A stretch of 64,000 bases of DNA from Paenibacillus sonchi (GCF_016772475.1 NZ_CP068595.1:2046001-2110000), one strand, 5' to 3'; counted from the stretch's first letter, positions 1 through 11,508 are shown. A program made the numbers and translations. The notes: generated by a model not told the origin, from the sequence alone.

Positions 1-221
1 TGCGAATGGTTGCGAAATCTCTCATTTTGTTTAAAGAAATGTAATAAGCAGACCTGGAATCACCGGCGAAGCTTAAAATATTGTAAGGGGCTTTGTAACA
101 ACCGCCATCTCTAATGTCTTTATAATGGGAAGAGTGAATGGGGGCAGCAAGCAAGCTGTCGCTTCGATATTATGGAAATCACATCAAGGCTATCAACATA
201 CCAGCGGAAGGGGATACTATT

Positions 222-1331
222 ATGAAGAACATGAAGAAGAAGCAGGCCCGTAAATGGGGCGCAGGCATTGTGGCAGCAGGAGTTTTACTCGGTGGAGGGC
301 TGTTGCCCGCAGAGGCCGGTCAGGCTGCAGCAGCAGCGGTACAGGCGGTACAGTCCAAAGCCGGTCAATCCCTGGTTGTGCTGAAGGTGAACGGGACGAT
401 TACCCCGCAGACCGGTATGGTCCGTGAGGGTAAAGTCTGGGTTCCGGTTACGTTTCTGCGGGATTCCCTCGGCATGCCTTTAACCTACGATAAAGCGGAA
501 AAAGCCTATACGATCGGCAAAGGAACAGCTAAGGTTAAGCTGACAGTCTCTGAATACGAGAACTCCATCTCGGTCAATAACTTTTATCTGAATGAGTATG
601 AGGGCAAAAACATCAATAACCGCTTGTTTGTTCCATTTGATCTGATCAGCGATTTTCTGGGATACAAAGGGGATTGGAATGCGGCTTCGGGCCGGCTGAA
701 TGTGGTCAGCAAACCGCAAAATGCGATCACCATCAAGACGGAGAGCATCGTCAAGGACCATAAAGACGCACCGGTCAAGCTGGACTACCCGCAGGTGTCC
801 GGACTGGCCAATGCCGCGGCGCAGAAAACAATCAATGACACGATCAAGCAGACCTTTACCAAGTTTGCAGCCGAAGCGGAAAAAGAAATTGCGAACAAAC
901 CTTCAGATGACCGGCCCTATGAATATGACGGCGGATACGTGATTACTTACAACCAGGACGGCATCCTAAGCCTTATTACGCAGCACTACGAGTACAACGG
1001 AGGGGCTCATGGTATGACCTACCGCAATGCGTTTACCTTCTCTCTGAAGGATGGCAAACGTCTGCTGATCGGGGATGTGCTGAAGGCCAACCCTAACTAT
1101 AAAAAAGAGCTAAATGCCAAGCTGTCCAAGCTGATTAAGGCGGACGGCGGCTACCTGGGCGGTTTCAACGGCCTTAACACGGAGAAGAACTTTTATGTGA
1201 AAGACGGGAAAATGGTCGTCTTCTTCCAGCTCTATGAATACACTGCATATGCGGCCGGGTTCCCTCAGTTTGAGTTCACCTTTAAGGAATTGCTGCCGTC
1301 CGGCAGCAGCCCGTTCGCTGGACTGAAATAG
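222..1331 (+). CDS. Secreted stalk-domain protein with DUF4163/DUF3298-like C-terminal half
   Basis: The protein (369 aa from this start) begins with a lysine-rich segment and a hydrophobic stretch ending near AEAGQAAA, a typical signal peptide. Residues about 55-160 resemble the copper-amine-oxidase N-terminal 'stalk' repeat, with the sequence VWVPVTFLRDSLGMP. The C-terminal half has the YEYNGGAHGMTYRNAFTF block found in DUF3298 domains of exported Bacillus proteins such as PdaC and RsiV. I chose ATG 222 because GGAAGGGG lies 8 bases upstream and the signal peptide follows at once; an in-frame ATG at 138 lacks both. A TATAAT at 121-126 may be its -10 box, without a good -35. The protein probably sits in the cell envelope. 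Its substrate or partner cannot be read from the sequence. Confidence 0.75.
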   Translation: MKNMKKKQARKWGAGIVAAGVLLGGGLLPAEAGQAAAAAVQAVQSKAGQSLVVLKVNGTITPQTGMVREGKVWVPVTFLRDSLGMPLTYDKAEKAYTIGKGTAKVKLTVSEYENSISVNNFYLNEYEGKNINNRLFVPFDLISDFLGYKGDWNAASGRLNVVSKPQNAITIKTESIVKDHKDAPVKLDYPQVSGLANAAAQKTINDTIKQTFTKFAAEAEKEIANKPSDDRPYEYDGGYVITYNQDGILSLITQHYEYNGGAHGMTYRNAFTFSLKDGKRLLIGDVLKANPNYKKELNAKLSKLIKADGGYLGGFNGLNTEKNFYVKDGKMVVFFQLYEYTAYAAGFPQFEFTFKELLPSGSSPFAGLK

Positions 1332-1462
1332 AACAATTTGTGATAAAAGGGCAGATTAGCCCGCTCCGCAGATGCCGTGTATGGACACCTTCCGGTTACC
1401 TAATGCCTTTCCTGTTCATAAGCTGAAAGAGAAACCAGCTTATTGCGGGGAGGAAAGAAGAG

Positions 1463-2101
1463 ATGAGCTATCAGTACACGGCCATTGGCGATTCCTTAAC
1501 GACCGGATTCGGGGCGCTGCCTGGCAACGGATTTGTGCCGGTGTACCGCAGAATGGCTGAGGGGCGGTTGCGCGAGCCCGTAGGCGCTATGAATCTTGGC
1601 ATCAATGGATTAACTACGGCTGCGCTGGAGCAGCGTCTGGGCAGTGACCCCATATTCCGCCAGTCCATCCGGAATGCAGAGATCATTACTTTGTCGATTG
1701 GCGGGAACGATCTGATCAAGGCAGCCAAAGCTGTGTCATTTCGTCCGGGTGATCTGTCTCCTGCGCTGGCAAGGGCGCTCCGCGAATGCAAAAGAAATTT
1801 CGGTGGGATTATGGGTTCGCTCCGGCAATTGAAGTACGGCAGCCGACAGCCCTGTATCATCCGTATAGTAGGGCTTTATAATCCCTATCCTCAGCTAACG
1901 GAAGCGACAGACTGGGTGCGCCAGTTTAACGCCTTTGCTGCGGGCTACAGCAGCGGTGTATGCGGGTTTGCCTCCATCTATCATGAGTTTGCCGGCAATG
2001 AGCGCAGCCTGCTGTCCCTGGATCATGTGCATCCCAATGGGCGAGGTTACCGTGTAATCGCCGGTAAGCTGGATTCTCTGGGTTACGGGCGGCTGGGATG
2101 A
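1463..2101 (+). CDS. GDSL/SGNH-family hydrolase (lipase or esterase type)
   Basis: A 212-aa protein with the SGNH blocks in order: GDSLTTGFG near residue 8 (catalytic serine), a glycine in block II (NLGINGLTT), GGND near residue 75 (block III), and DHVHPNGRGY near residue 190 carrying the catalytic Asp and His. It should cleave ester bonds in lipids, acylated glycans or similar substrates. There is no clear signal peptide, so it may be cytoplasmic. The start follows GGGGAGGAAAG at a normal distance. The gene is followed by a long hairpin shared with the convergent clpP. The family is clear, the substrate is not. Confidence 0.85.
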   Translation: MSYQYTAIGDSLTTGFGALPGNGFVPVYRRMAEGRLREPVGAMNLGINGLTTAALEQRLGSDPIFRQSIRNAEIITLSIGGNDLIKAAKAVSFRPGDLSPALARALRECKRNFGGIMGSLRQLKYGSRQPCIIRIVGLYNPYPQLTEATDWVRQFNAFAAGYSSGVCGFASIYHEFAGNERSLLSLDHVHPNGRGYRVIAGKLDSLGYGRLG

Positions 2102-2110
2102 CATACAGTT

Positions 2111-2173
2111 AAGCAAACACAGAAGAGGCTGCACCGGACCATTGGTCCGGGCAGCCTCTTCTTGTGTTTGCTT
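2111..2173. terminator. Long bidirectional terminator between the GDSL gene and clpP
   Basis: A nearly perfect hairpin of about 30 bp. The 5' arm begins AAGCAAACAC and the 3' arm ends GTGTTTGCTT, with an inner CCGGACC-ATT-GGTCCGG tip. It lies between two convergent genes and can stop transcription from both sides. Confidence 0.85.
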
Positions 2174-2178
2174 GGATT

Positions 2179-2775
2179 TTAGACGCCTGAAGGAAGCGTC
2201 TTTTCGATAACCTTATCGACAATACCATATTCCGCTGCATCAACAGCACTCATAAAGTAGTCGCGGTCTGTATCCTTCTCGATGCGTTCCAGCGGCTGGC
2301 CGGTACGTTCTGCCAGGATATGGTTCAGCTTGTCGCGAAGCTTAAGGATACGGCGGGCGCGGATTTCGATGTCCGTAGCCTGTCCTTGAGCACCGCCCAG
2401 CGGCTGGTGAATCATAATTTCACTGTTTGGCAGCGCGAAGCGTTTGCCCTTGGCACCGGCATTCAGCAGGAAGGCTCCCATGGAAGCGGCCATGCCCACA
2501 CAAATCGTGGAAACATCCGGTTTGATGTACTGCATTGTATCAAATATAGCCATTCCGGCTGTAATGGAACCGCCAGGGCTGTTCACATACAGGTGAATGT
2601 CCTTATCCGGATCCTCGGCAGCCAGGAAGAGCATTTGTGCAATGATGGAATTGGCTACCACGTCATTAACCTCCGTTCCGAGGAAAATGATGCGGTCCTT
2701 CAGCAGGCGGGAATAGATGTCATAAGCGCGCTCGCCGCGGTTGCTCTGTTCTACTACCATAGGAATATAACTCAC
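2179..2775 (-). CDS. clpP: ATP-dependent Clp protease proteolytic subunit ClpP
   Basis: A 198-aa ClpP of normal length. It forms the double-heptamer serine protease chamber that works with ClpC/ClpX/ClpE ATPases in protein quality control. The catalytic Ser98 lies in GMAASMG and His123 in MIHQP; the usual Asp lies near residue 172. The start is GTG at 2775, placed 8 bases after AAGGAGG. A CtsR-type operator overlaps a well-spaced promoter upstream, so heat-shock control by CtsR is likely. The gene stands alone, convergent with the GDSL gene. Confidence 0.97.
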   Translation of the reverse strand: MSYIPMVVEQSNRGERAYDIYSRLLKDRIIFLGTEVNDVVANSIIAQMLFLAAEDPDKDIHLYVNSPGGSITAGMAIFDTMQYIKPDVSTICVGMAASMGAFLLNAGAKGKRFALPNSEIMIHQPLGGAQGQATDIEIRARRILKLRDKLNHILAERTGQPLERIEKDTDRDYFMSAVDAAEYGIVDKVIEKTLPSGV

Positions 2776-2839
2776 GTGGAAAACCTCCTTGAATTGGTTC
2801 TTCGAATGTGTTCATTGTTACTGTTACCGTAATAACCAC

Positions 2840-2879
2840 ATGATAAACAAATTCAAACAAAAAGTCAAAGAAAGTCAAA
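2840..2879 (-). promoter_or_regulatory. clpP promoter overlapped by a CtsR operator
   Basis: On the + strand 2863-2879 reads AGTCAAA-GAA-AGTCAAA, which matches the CtsR heptad direct repeat (RGTCAAA-NAN-RGTCAAA). On the - strand one heptad supplies a -35 box TTGACT (2863-2868), followed by 17 bp and a -10 box TATCAT (2840-2845). Bound CtsR would block RNA polymerase directly. Confidence 0.85.
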
Positions 2880-2886
2880 CTTAGTT

Positions 2887-2916
2887 AATAAAAAAAGAGC
2901 CAACCAGCGGCTCTTT
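2887..2916 (-). terminator. Terminator of the tRNA-Arg transcript
   Basis: Stem AAAGAGCC/GGCTCTTT (2894-2901 and 2909-2916), with an A-run on the + strand giving a T-run on the - strand. It lies downstream of the tRNA and just upstream of the clpP promoter. Confidence 0.75.
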
Positions 2917-2968
2917 GGTTAAATACTATAAGTGAGCATTGCTAAATTATGTACAAAAAAGAAATTAA

Positions 2969-3043
2969 TGGCGCGCCCGCCAAGAATCGAACTTGGATCT
3001 CAGGCTTCGGAGGCCTACGTCATATCCATTGGACCACGGGCGC
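2969..3043 (-). tRNA. tRNA-Arg (anticodon CCG)
   Basis: The - strand folds as a tRNA: acceptor stem GCGCCCG/CGGGCGC, anticodon loop CTCCGAA with anticodon CCG, T-loop TTCGATT, and a genomically encoded 3' CCA (2969-2971). It reads CGG arginine codons. It is a solitary gene with its own terminator. Confidence 0.93.
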
Positions 3044-3244
3044 AACAAAAATTATTATAATCTATTTATGGCTCAATTGCAACGGAATAATTCTGGCTGT
3101 TGCAAAAATATCTTCTTCAGGCCCTCCTTTGGTATCTAGTTTTGGAGCGGATTTATGTATGCAAATTGCAGGGCTTTCAGGACCTTCCTTCATGCGGCAG
3201 ATGTATAAGATGAAAAGAGGTTGAGAATTATACTCTCGGAAGAC

Positions 3245-3314
3245 TTGCACTCCGCGTAATATTTGGGTAGAATATGGGTGGGACTTAAAAAGTTAACCCG
3301 GGACGTTTTAAGAC
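3245..3314 (+). promoter_or_regulatory. cggR-operon promoter with tandem CggR operator
   Basis: -35 TTGCAC (3245-3250), 17-bp spacer, -10 TAGAAT (3268-3273). Just downstream is a direct repeat with a period of exactly 20 bp: TGGGAC-N6-AGTT (3279-3294), then CGGGAC-N6-AGAC (3299-3314). This follows the Bacillus CggR operator pattern CGGGAC-N6-TGTC-N4-CGGGAC-N6-TGTC. CggR would block transcription here until fructose-1,6-bisphosphate releases it. Confidence 0.85.
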
Positions 3315-3360
3315 CATGGACAAGGGAATAAGAGGAAGACGAAGTTGCAGGAGTGAAAGC

Positions 3361-4413
3361 ATGCGTAATTTATTAGAAATCCAAAAGCAGCTTCTGCCTG
3401 ATCTCATGGAAACCCTTAAGAGACGTTACACGATTCTGCATCAGATCATGCTGTCCGATATTATTGGGCGCAGAACGCTGGCCGCTTCGCTTGATATGAC
3501 CGAGCGGGTACTGCGCGCCGAGACGGATCTTCTGAAATCGCAAGGGCTCATTGAGATCGAGAGCGTAGGCATGCGCGTAAGCGATGCCGGACGCAGACTG
3601 CTTGACCTGCTGGAGCCCATCGCCAAGAGCCTGTTTGGCCTGGATGATCTGGAGGAGAAAATTCGTACAACGTATGGTCTGAACAAAGTTATTGTTGTAC
3701 CCGGTGATTGCGAAACGTCGCCGTTCACCAAGCGTGAACTGGGACGCGCGGGCGCCAAAGCATTGCTCGGCGTACTGCGTTCCGAAGATACTGTTGCCGT
3801 TACAGGGGGTTCGACACTCGCTGAAATGGCGGACCAGCTCACACTACCAATCCCCCTTTCCTACAAGAATGCCTGGGTTGTCCCGGCACGTGGAGGGCTG
3901 GGTGAGAGCATGGAAATTCAGGCCAATACGATTGCTTCAACAATGGCCAAGAGGATTGGAGCCAATTACCGCCTCCTCCATGTACCTGATTTACTAAGTG
4001 AAGATGCGTACCAGTCATTGGCGCTCGACTTCAACATAGGGGAGATCGTGCAAATCATCCGCAGATCGCGTATTATTGTGCATGGTATTGGAGATGCCAT
4101 GGAAATGACCCGCCGCCGTAAGCTGGATGAGGCAACCATCGCTGAAATCCAGGAAGAAGGAGCGGTTGCCGAATCGTTCGGCTATTATTTTAACGAAGAG
4201 GGTCAGGTTGTCCATACCATGCTGACTATGGGGCTCCGCCTGGAAGATATTATCCGCACCGAAGTGGTTATCGGTATTGCTGGCGGCAAACGCAAGGCAA
4301 AAGCAATTCATGCGATGCTGCGCTTTGGGCAGGAGGATATCCTCGTTACCGATGAGGCGGCTGCTGTCGAAATCGGCAAGGAAATTGATAATCAGAACCA
4401 TACGGTCCTATAG
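3361..4413 (+). CDS. cggR: Central glycolytic genes regulator CggR (SorC/DeoR type)
   Basis: A 350-aa repressor of the SorC family. It has an N-terminal winged-helix region (about residues 1-90, with IGRRTLAASLDMTERVLR) and a C-terminal sugar-phosphate-binding domain of the GlcN6P-isomerase-like fold, including VVPGDCET and TGGSTLAEMAD. In Bacillus the homologue represses the gapA operon and is released by fructose-1,6-bisphosphate. I chose ATG 3361, which follows AGGAG and gives the family N-terminus MRNLLEIQKQLLPDL; the upstream in-frame ATG at 3316 would start just after the operator. It is first gene of the glycolytic operon and very likely autoregulated. Confidence 0.95.
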   Translation: MRNLLEIQKQLLPDLMETLKRRYTILHQIMLSDIIGRRTLAASLDMTERVLRAETDLLKSQGLIEIESVGMRVSDAGRRLLDLLEPIAKSLFGLDDLEEKIRTTYGLNKVIVVPGDCETSPFTKRELGRAGAKALLGVLRSEDTVAVTGGSTLAEMADQLTLPIPLSYKNAWVVPARGGLGESMEIQANTIASTMAKRIGANYRLLHVPDLLSEDAYQSLALDFNIGEIVQIIRRSRIIVHGIGDAMEMTRRRKLDEATIAEIQEEGAVAESFGYYFNEEGQVVHTMLTMGLRLEDIIRTEVVIGIAGGKRKAKAIHAMLRFGQEDILVTDEAAAVEIGKEIDNQNHTVL

Positions 4414-4472
4414 TTCCCAATATATGGGGGGCAAGTCAAGGTATTATGCATTATACTTAACATTGTTGTCTT

Positions 4473-4492
4473 GACAAGCTTAACGGCTTGTC
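4473..4492 (+). promoter_or_regulatory. Stem-loop in the cggR-gapA spacer, possible mRNA-stability element
   Basis: A 7-bp perfect stem GACAAGC/GCTTGTC with a 6-nt loop, 37 bases before the gapA start and not followed by a T-run, so it is not a terminator. In B. subtilis the cggR-gapA message is cleaved before gapA, and a 5' stem-loop keeps the gapA part stable. The location here fits that role. This is inference. Confidence 0.45.
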
Positions 4493-4529
4493 TTGAATAA
4501 ATAAAACGAAATCTAGGAGGAACTATTCA

Positions 4530-5540
4530 ATGAGTGTAAAAGTTGGTATTAACGGTTTTGGACGTATTGGACGCCTTGCATTCCGCCGTATTCAAAATGT
4601 AGAAGGTATCGAAGTGGTAGCCATCAACGACTTGACTGATGCTAAGATGCTTGCTCATTTGCTTAAATATGATACAACTCAAGGTAAATTCCAGGGAGAA
4701 GTTGAAGTACATGACGGCTTCTTCAAAGTGAACGGCAAAGAAGTTAAGGTTCTGGCGAACCGCAACCCGGAAGAACTGCCTTGGGGTGACCTCGGCGTTG
4801 ACATCGTTCTGGAGTGCACAGGTTTCTTCACAACTAAAGAAGCAGCTGAGAAGCACCTGAAAGGCGGAGCTAAAAAAGTAGTAATCTCCGCTCCAGCTAC
4901 CGGCGACATGAAGACCGTTGTATACAACGTTAACCATGACGTACTGGATGGTACTGAAACTGTTATCTCCGGCGCATCTTGCACAACTAACTGCCTGGCT
5001 CCAATGGCAAAAGTCCTGAACGACAAGTTCGGAATCGTTGAAGGCTTGATGACTACTATCCACGCTTACACCGGCGACCAGAACACACTGGATGCTCCAC
5101 ACGCTAAAGGCGACTTCAGACGCGCCCGCGCTGCTGCTGAGAACATCGTTCCTAACACTACCGGTGCTGCCAAAGCTATCGGTCTGGTAATTCCTGCACT
5201 GAAAGGCAAGCTGGACGGCGCAGCACAACGTGTGCCTGTAGCTACTGGTTCCCTGACTGAGCTGGTTACTGTTCTTGAAAAGAACGTTACTGTTGAAGAA
5301 CTGAACGCAGCGATGAAAGCAGCTTCCGACCCAGACACTTATGGCTACACTGAAGATGAAATCGTATCTTCCGACATCAAGGGTATGACTTTCGGTTCCC
5401 TGTTCGATGCTACACAGACTAAGGTTATGACTGTTGGCGACAAACAACTGGTTAAAACTGTTGCTTGGTACGACAATGAAATGTCCTACACTGCACAGCT
5501 CGTTCGCACTTTGGAACACTTCGCTAAGCTGGCTAAGTAA
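4530..5540 (+). CDS. gapA: Glyceraldehyde-3-phosphate dehydrogenase, glycolytic type
   Basis: A 336-aa enzyme that oxidises glyceraldehyde-3-phosphate to 1,3-bisphosphoglycerate with NAD. The Rossmann motif is [10 protein letters not shown]; the acidic residue in INDLTD fits NAD rather than NADP use; the catalytic cysteine is in [15 protein letters not shown] context (here [11 protein letters not shown]), with the partner His in [10 protein letters not shown]. The ribosome site AGGAGGAA is strong. It follows cggR in the same operon. A hairpin with a short T-tract after it may lower transcription into pgk, so gapA should be the most abundant message. Confidence 0.98.
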   Translation: MSVKVGINGFGRIGRLAFRRIQNVEGIEVVAINDLTDAKMLAHLLKYDTTQGKFQGEVEVHDGFFKVNGKEVKVLANRNPEELPWGDLGVDIVLECTGFFTTKEAAEKHLKGGAKKVVISAPATGDMKTVVYNVNHDVLDGTETVISGASCTTNCLAPMAKVLNDKFGIVEGLMTTIHAYTGDQNTLDAPHAKGDFRRARAAAENIVPNTTGAAKAIGLVIPALKGKLDGAAQRVPVATGSLTELVTVLEKNVTVEELNAAMKAASDPDTYGYTEDEIVSSDIKGMTFGSLFDATQTKVMTVGDKQLVKTVAWYDNEMSYTAQLVRTLEHFAKLAK

Positions 5541-5568
5541 TACCGATTTCCCATAAGCGGCATCTATA

Positions 5569-5604
5569 GAGCGGAAACAGAAGTTCCTTGTTTCCGCTCT
5601 TTCT
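5569..5604 (+). terminator. Partial terminator between gapA and pgk
   Basis: Stem GAGCGGAAACA/TGTTTCCGCTC (11 bp, 5569-5579 and 5589-5599) followed by only TTTCT. The interrupted T-run suggests leaky termination, which would set different levels of gapA and downstream messages. Confidence 0.65.
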
Positions 5605-5651
5605 AAATGGATTCGTGAATGACCAATTTTGGGTGTGGAGGAAAAGTAATC

Positions 5652-6833
5652 ATGAACAAAAAAAGTGTCCGTGATGTAGAAGTAAAAGGCAAACGCGTAT
5701 TCGTGCGTGTCGATTTCAACGTGCCAGTGGAAGACGGCAAGATCACTGATGATACCCGTATCCGCGAAACCCTTCCAACGATTAAATACCTGATTGAGAA
5801 CGGTGCAAAGGTCATTCTGGCCAGTCACATGGGCCGTCCTAAAGGCCAATTCGTAGATTCCATGCGCCTTACTGTTGCTGCTGTGCGTCTGTCCGAGCTG
5901 CTCGGCAAACCGGTGGCTAAGGCTGATGAAGCAATCGGCGAAGCCGTAAAAGCAAAAATCGCTGAACTGAAAGACGGCGATGTGCTTGTGCTTGAGAATG
6001 TCCGTTTCTATCCGGGCGAAGAAAAGAACGATCCTGAACTGGCTAAGCAGTTCGCGGAACTGGCTGACCTGTTCGTTAATGATGCATTCGGCGCGGCTCA
6101 CCGTGCACATGCTTCCACAGAAGGCATCGCTCACTTCCTGCCGGCTGTATCGGGCCTGCTGATGGAGAAAGAACTGAATGTTCTGGGCAAAGCTCTTTCC
6201 AATCCGGAACGTCCTTTCACTGCCATCATCGGCGGCTCTAAAGTGAAAGACAAAATTGACGTTATCGACAACCTGCTGACTCTGGCTGACAACGTTCTGA
6301 TCGGCGGCGGCCTGTCCTACACGTTCACCAAAGCTCAAGGCTACGAAATCGGAAACTCGCTGGTAGACAACGATAAGATCGATGCGGCTCTCGGATTTAT
6401 CGAGAAGGCCAAAAAACTGGGCAAAAACTTCGTGCTTCCGGTTGACGTTGTTGTAGCTGACAAGTTCGGTGCGGATGCCAACACCAAAGTGGTTGATGTA
6501 ACGGATATCCCGGCTGGCTGGGAAGGTCTGGACATCGGTCCTAAAACTCGTGAAATTTATGCCGACATCATCAAAAACTCCAAACTGGTGGTTTGGAACG
6601 GACCGATGGGCGTATTCGAAATCGATATTTTTGCCGAAGGTACACTCGCTGTAGCCAAGGCTTGCGCGACTACAGAAGGCTACACTGTAATTGGCGGCGG
6701 CGATTCCGCAGCAGCAGCAGAGAAATTCCACCTGGCTGACCAAATGGATCACATCTCCACTGGCGGCGGCGCATCACTCGAGTTCATGGAAGGCAAAGCG
6801 CTCCCTGGCGTAGAAGCACTGAACGACAAGTAA
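5652..6833 (+). CDS. pgk: Phosphoglycerate kinase
   Basis: A 393-aa monomeric kinase that transfers phosphate from 1,3-bisphosphoglycerate to ADP. Family blocks present include RVDFNVP near residue 18, SHMGRPKG near residue 58, [11 protein letters not shown] (substrate-binding), GGSKVKDKI, and the C-terminal [12 protein letters not shown] nucleotide region. I placed the start at 5652, preceded by GGAGG, giving [16 protein letters not shown]; the longer in-frame start at 5619 lies before that ribosome site. It is the third gene of the operon. Confidence 0.97.
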   Translation: MNKKSVRDVEVKGKRVFVRVDFNVPVEDGKITDDTRIRETLPTIKYLIENGAKVILASHMGRPKGQFVDSMRLTVAAVRLSELLGKPVAKADEAIGEAVKAKIAELKDGDVLVLENVRFYPGEEKNDPELAKQFAELADLFVNDAFGAAHRAHASTEGIAHFLPAVSGLLMEKELNVLGKALSNPERPFTAIIGGSKVKDKIDVIDNLLTLADNVLIGGGLSYTFTKAQGYEIGNSLVDNDKIDAALGFIEKAKKLGKNFVLPVDVVVADKFGADANTKVVDVTDIPAGWEGLDIGPKTREIYADIIKNSKLVVWNGPMGVFEIDIFAEGTLAVAKACATTEGYTVIGGGDSAAAAEKFHLADQMDHISTGGGASLEFMEGKALPGVEALNDK

Positions 6834-7622
<789 letters not shown>

Positions 7623-7624
7623 GG

Positions 7625-9169
7625 ATGTCAGCACCCAAACCCGTTGCTTTGATCATCATGGATGGTTTCGGTCTGCGCAATACGACTGAAGGCAACGCTG
7701 TTGCCCAAGCCAACAAGCCGAACTATGACCGTTACCTGAAGCAGTATCCGAACACCACGCTCACCGCTTGCGGCGAAGCTGTGGGTCTGCCGGAAGGACA
7801 GATGGGCAACTCCGAAGTGGGTCACCTTAACATCGGAGCCGGCCGGATCGTGTATCAGGACCTGACCCGTATTGACAAGTCGATTCGTGAAGGGGAATTC
7901 TTTGAGAACGAAACTCTGGTTGCCGCTGTAAGAAGCGCCAAGTCAACCGGCAAGAAGCTTCACCTGTATGCGCTGGTATCCGACGGAGGGGTACATAGCC
8001 ATATCAATCATTTGTTTGCCATGCTCGATCTGGCCAAGAAAGAAGATATGCACGATGTGTATATCCATGCTTTCATGGATGGACGCGATGTACCTCCTGA
8101 CAGCGGACAGAAGTTCATTAAGGATCTGATCGCCAAGATTGAGGAAGTAGGCGTAGGCAAAATCGCTACAGTATCCGGACGTTATTTCGCAATGGACCGT
8201 GACAAGCGCTGGGAACGTGTAGAGAAGGCTTACCGCGCAATGGTTTACGGCGAAGGACCGCAATATACCGATGCGCTGCAGGCGATCACTGCATCCTACC
8301 AAAACTCTGTGTACGATGAATTTGTTGAGCCTAGCGTGATTGTGGACAGCGAAGGCAAACCGACAGCGACAGTAGAGAGCGGCGATTCCGTCGTGTTCCT
8401 CAACTTCCGCCCGGACCGTGCCATCCAGTTGTCGCAGGTATTCACAAACTCGGATTTCCGCGGCTTCGACCGGGGTCCTTTGTTCCCGCAAAACCTGCAT
8501 TTTGTATGTTTGACTACCTTCAGTGAAACGGTTCAAGGCTACGTGGCGTACTCGCCGAAGAACCTGGACAATACGCTGGGTGAAGTGCTTGTACAGCAGA
8601 ATAAGAAGCAGCTGCGCATCGCGGAAACCGAAAAGTATCCGCACGTAACCTTCTTCTTCAGCGGCGGACGTGATGAGGAGCTTCCAGGCGAAACCCGCAT
8701 CCTGATCAATTCCCCGAAAGTGGCAACCTATGATCTTAAGCCAGAGATGAGCGCCTACGAAGTGGCGGCGGCCTGCGTAGCGGAAATCGAAGCAGACAGA
8801 CAGGATGCCATTATCCTTAACTTTGCGAACCCTGACATGGTAGGACACTCCGGTATGCTGGAACCAACCATCAAGGCTGTAGAAGTTACGGATGAATGTG
8901 TGGGCAAGGTTGTGGATGCCGTAGTTGCCAAAGGCGGCGTTGCCATCATCATTGCCGACCACGGCAACGCGGATATGGTGTTTGATGAGCAGGGACGACC
9001 GTTCACGGCTCACACCACCAACCCGGTTCCTTTCATCGTAACGACTGAAAATGTTGTGCTGCGTGAATCCGGCATTCTCGCAGATGTGGCACCGACGATC
9101 CTGGATCTGATGGGACTTCCGCAGCCTGCGGAAATGACCGGCCAATCCATGATTGCCAGCCGCAAATAG
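7625..9169 (+). CDS. gpmI: 2,3-bisphosphoglycerate-independent phosphoglycerate mutase
   Basis: A 514-aa alkaline-phosphatase-superfamily mutase, manganese dependent, that converts 3- to 2-phosphoglycerate. The metal-binding MDGFG lies near residue 12 and the phospho-serine in [15 protein letters not shown] near residue 62. RPDRAIQL and the C-terminal metal ligands [10 protein letters not shown] and [10 protein letters not shown] are present. The ATG follows the tpiA stop almost immediately and its own ribosome site is weak, consistent with coupling. Manganese-dependent GpmI is pH sensitive in spore-forming relatives (established knowledge). Confidence 0.97.
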   Translation: MSAPKPVALIIMDGFGLRNTTEGNAVAQANKPNYDRYLKQYPNTTLTACGEAVGLPEGQMGNSEVGHLNIGAGRIVYQDLTRIDKSIREGEFFENETLVAAVRSAKSTGKKLHLYALVSDGGVHSHINHLFAMLDLAKKEDMHDVYIHAFMDGRDVPPDSGQKFIKDLIAKIEEVGVGKIATVSGRYFAMDRDKRWERVEKAYRAMVYGEGPQYTDALQAITASYQNSVYDEFVEPSVIVDSEGKPTATVESGDSVVFLNFRPDRAIQLSQVFTNSDFRGFDRGPLFPQNLHFVCLTTFSETVQGYVAYSPKNLDNTLGEVLVQQNKKQLRIAETEKYPHVTFFFSGGRDEELPGETRILINSPKVATYDLKPEMSAYEVAAACVAEIEADRQDAIILNFANPDMVGHSGMLEPTIKAVEVTDECVGKVVDAVVAKGGVAIIIADHGNADMVFDEQGRPFTAHTTNPVPFIVTTENVVLRESGILADVAPTILDLMGLPQPAEMTGQSMIASRK

Positions 9170-10513
<1,344 letters not shown>

Positions 10514-10537
10514 TTGCTTTTGAGCTAAGTCTTCTAA

Positions 10538-10567
10538 AGAGTCTGCCGTATCGGCAGGCTCTTTTTT
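10538..10567 (+). terminator. Terminator of the glycolytic operon
   Basis: Hairpin AGAGTCTGCCG-TAT-CGGCAGGCTCT followed by TTTTTT. Confidence 0.92.
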
Positions 10568-10622
10568 GCATCCTATACGCTGAGAAGGTATTCTATAATA
10601 GTAGATAACTGGAAGGGGTGGG

Positions 10623-10889
10623 ATGATGAACGCAATTATATCCGGCATAGGGGCAGGAATGCTCCTGGTGCTGATCAGCTGGTTGCTGTCACGAAGGGGA
10701 GGCCAGATGAAGAGCTTCATTTTTTATCCAGGGCTGGTAGGGTTGATAGGCGGTGGAATTTTGCTGGTCTGCAGCTTTTCCGTAATTGGAGGGTGGGAGG
10801 GAATGGCGTATGCCTTCTTTTCCGTGCCTGTGATTGTGATCTCCATGCTGCTATTGCTGTTTCTGGGCTCGTTCAGGAGACAAACCTAA
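10623..10889 (+). CDS. Small integral membrane protein (possibly YesK-like)
   Basis: An 88-aa protein with three hydrophobic segments, at about residues 3-22, 30-53 and 60-83, separated by the short polar loop SRRGGQMK and by GGWEGM. A strong AAGGGGTGGG ribosome site lies before tandem ATG codons (10623 and 10626). The general pattern recalls the YesK-like family of small Bacillus membrane proteins, but this is a resemblance, not a firm assignment. It stands between the eno terminator and secG; no function can be read. Confidence 0.65.
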   Translation: MMNAIISGIGAGMLLVLISWLLSRRGGQMKSFIFYPGLVGLIGGGILLVCSFSVIGGWEGMAYAFFSVPVIVISMLLLLFLGSFRRQT

Positions 10890-10929
10890 GAAATAAGCTA
10901 AAGTTATAAGGAGAACCCGATTTGTACAG

Positions 10930-10958
10930 TTGTATTCGTATCATGGCTATGATAAAAT
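10930..10958 (+). promoter_or_regulatory. Candidate secG promoter
   Basis: -35-like TTGTAT (10930-10935), 17-bp spacer, -10-like TAAAAT (10953-10958), about 75 bases before secG. The spacing is ideal and the boxes are imperfect. Confidence 0.4.
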
Positions 10959-11032
10959 TAAAATGCTGTTTATGAAACGTAAAACCTAAATTAGCATAGA
11001 TAGTGATGCTTGGACGTAGGAGGTGGAAGTGA

Positions 11033-11266
11033 ATGGATATCTTTTTGAAAGTATTGCTCCTGATTTTTTCCGTCGGTCTAATTGCGGTCGTTCTTCTGCA
11101 GAAAGGGAAAAGCGCAGGTCTTTCCGGTGCCATCTCCGGCGGTGCTGAGCATCTCTTTGGTAAGACAAAAGCACGTGGTATGGAACTCGTACTGCAGCGT
11201 GTAACAGTTGGACTGGCAGCAGGATTTTTTATTATGTCAATTCTGGTGGCTGTCCTGGTTGACTAG
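11033..11266 (+). CDS. secG: Protein translocase subunit SecG
   Basis: A 77-aa membrane protein with two transmembrane helices (about residues 4-20 and 55-76) joined by a loop with the family signature QKGKSAGLSGAISGG. It is the small accessory subunit of the SecYEG channel. The ribosome site GGAGGTGGA is strong. The order secG-rnr-smpB-ssrA that follows is conserved among Bacilli. A candidate terminator follows the gene. Confidence 0.96.
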   Translation: MDIFLKVLLLIFSVGLIAVVLLQKGKSAGLSGAISGGAEHLFGKTKARGMELVLQRVTVGLAAGFFIMSILVAVLVD

Positions 11267-11278
11267 ATAGCGTACATT

Positions 11279-11324
11279 AAGCCTTTGCTCTGTTCTGAAT
11301 GGAATGGGGCAGGGGCTTTTTTGT
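11279..11324 (+). terminator. Probable secG terminator
   Basis: Interrupted hairpin, outer stem AAGCC/GGCTT and inner GCTC/GGGC, followed by TTTTTTGTTTT. Confidence 0.6.
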
Positions 11325-11508
11325 TTTGGATCAGTACATTTTGTGTTCCGTTAATCTCCGGTTGATCATTAGAGGGATGCCCGGGATTGATTTCGTGTAT
11401 ACTAGGGTATGAGTATATATAGGTAAAATTTACTGGAATACGCACAGGCATAACGGGACAAGACATACATATATGCCAGTGGCATACGAAATGCTGCGGA
11501 GGGCCGAG

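Noticed and set aside
4527-6752. A 741-codon open frame on the - strand opposite gapA and pgk
   Set aside because: It mirrors two intact, highly conserved glycolytic genes, has no ribosome site, and its composition (rich in Phe, Ser, Cys, Asn) comes from reverse-complemented codon bias.
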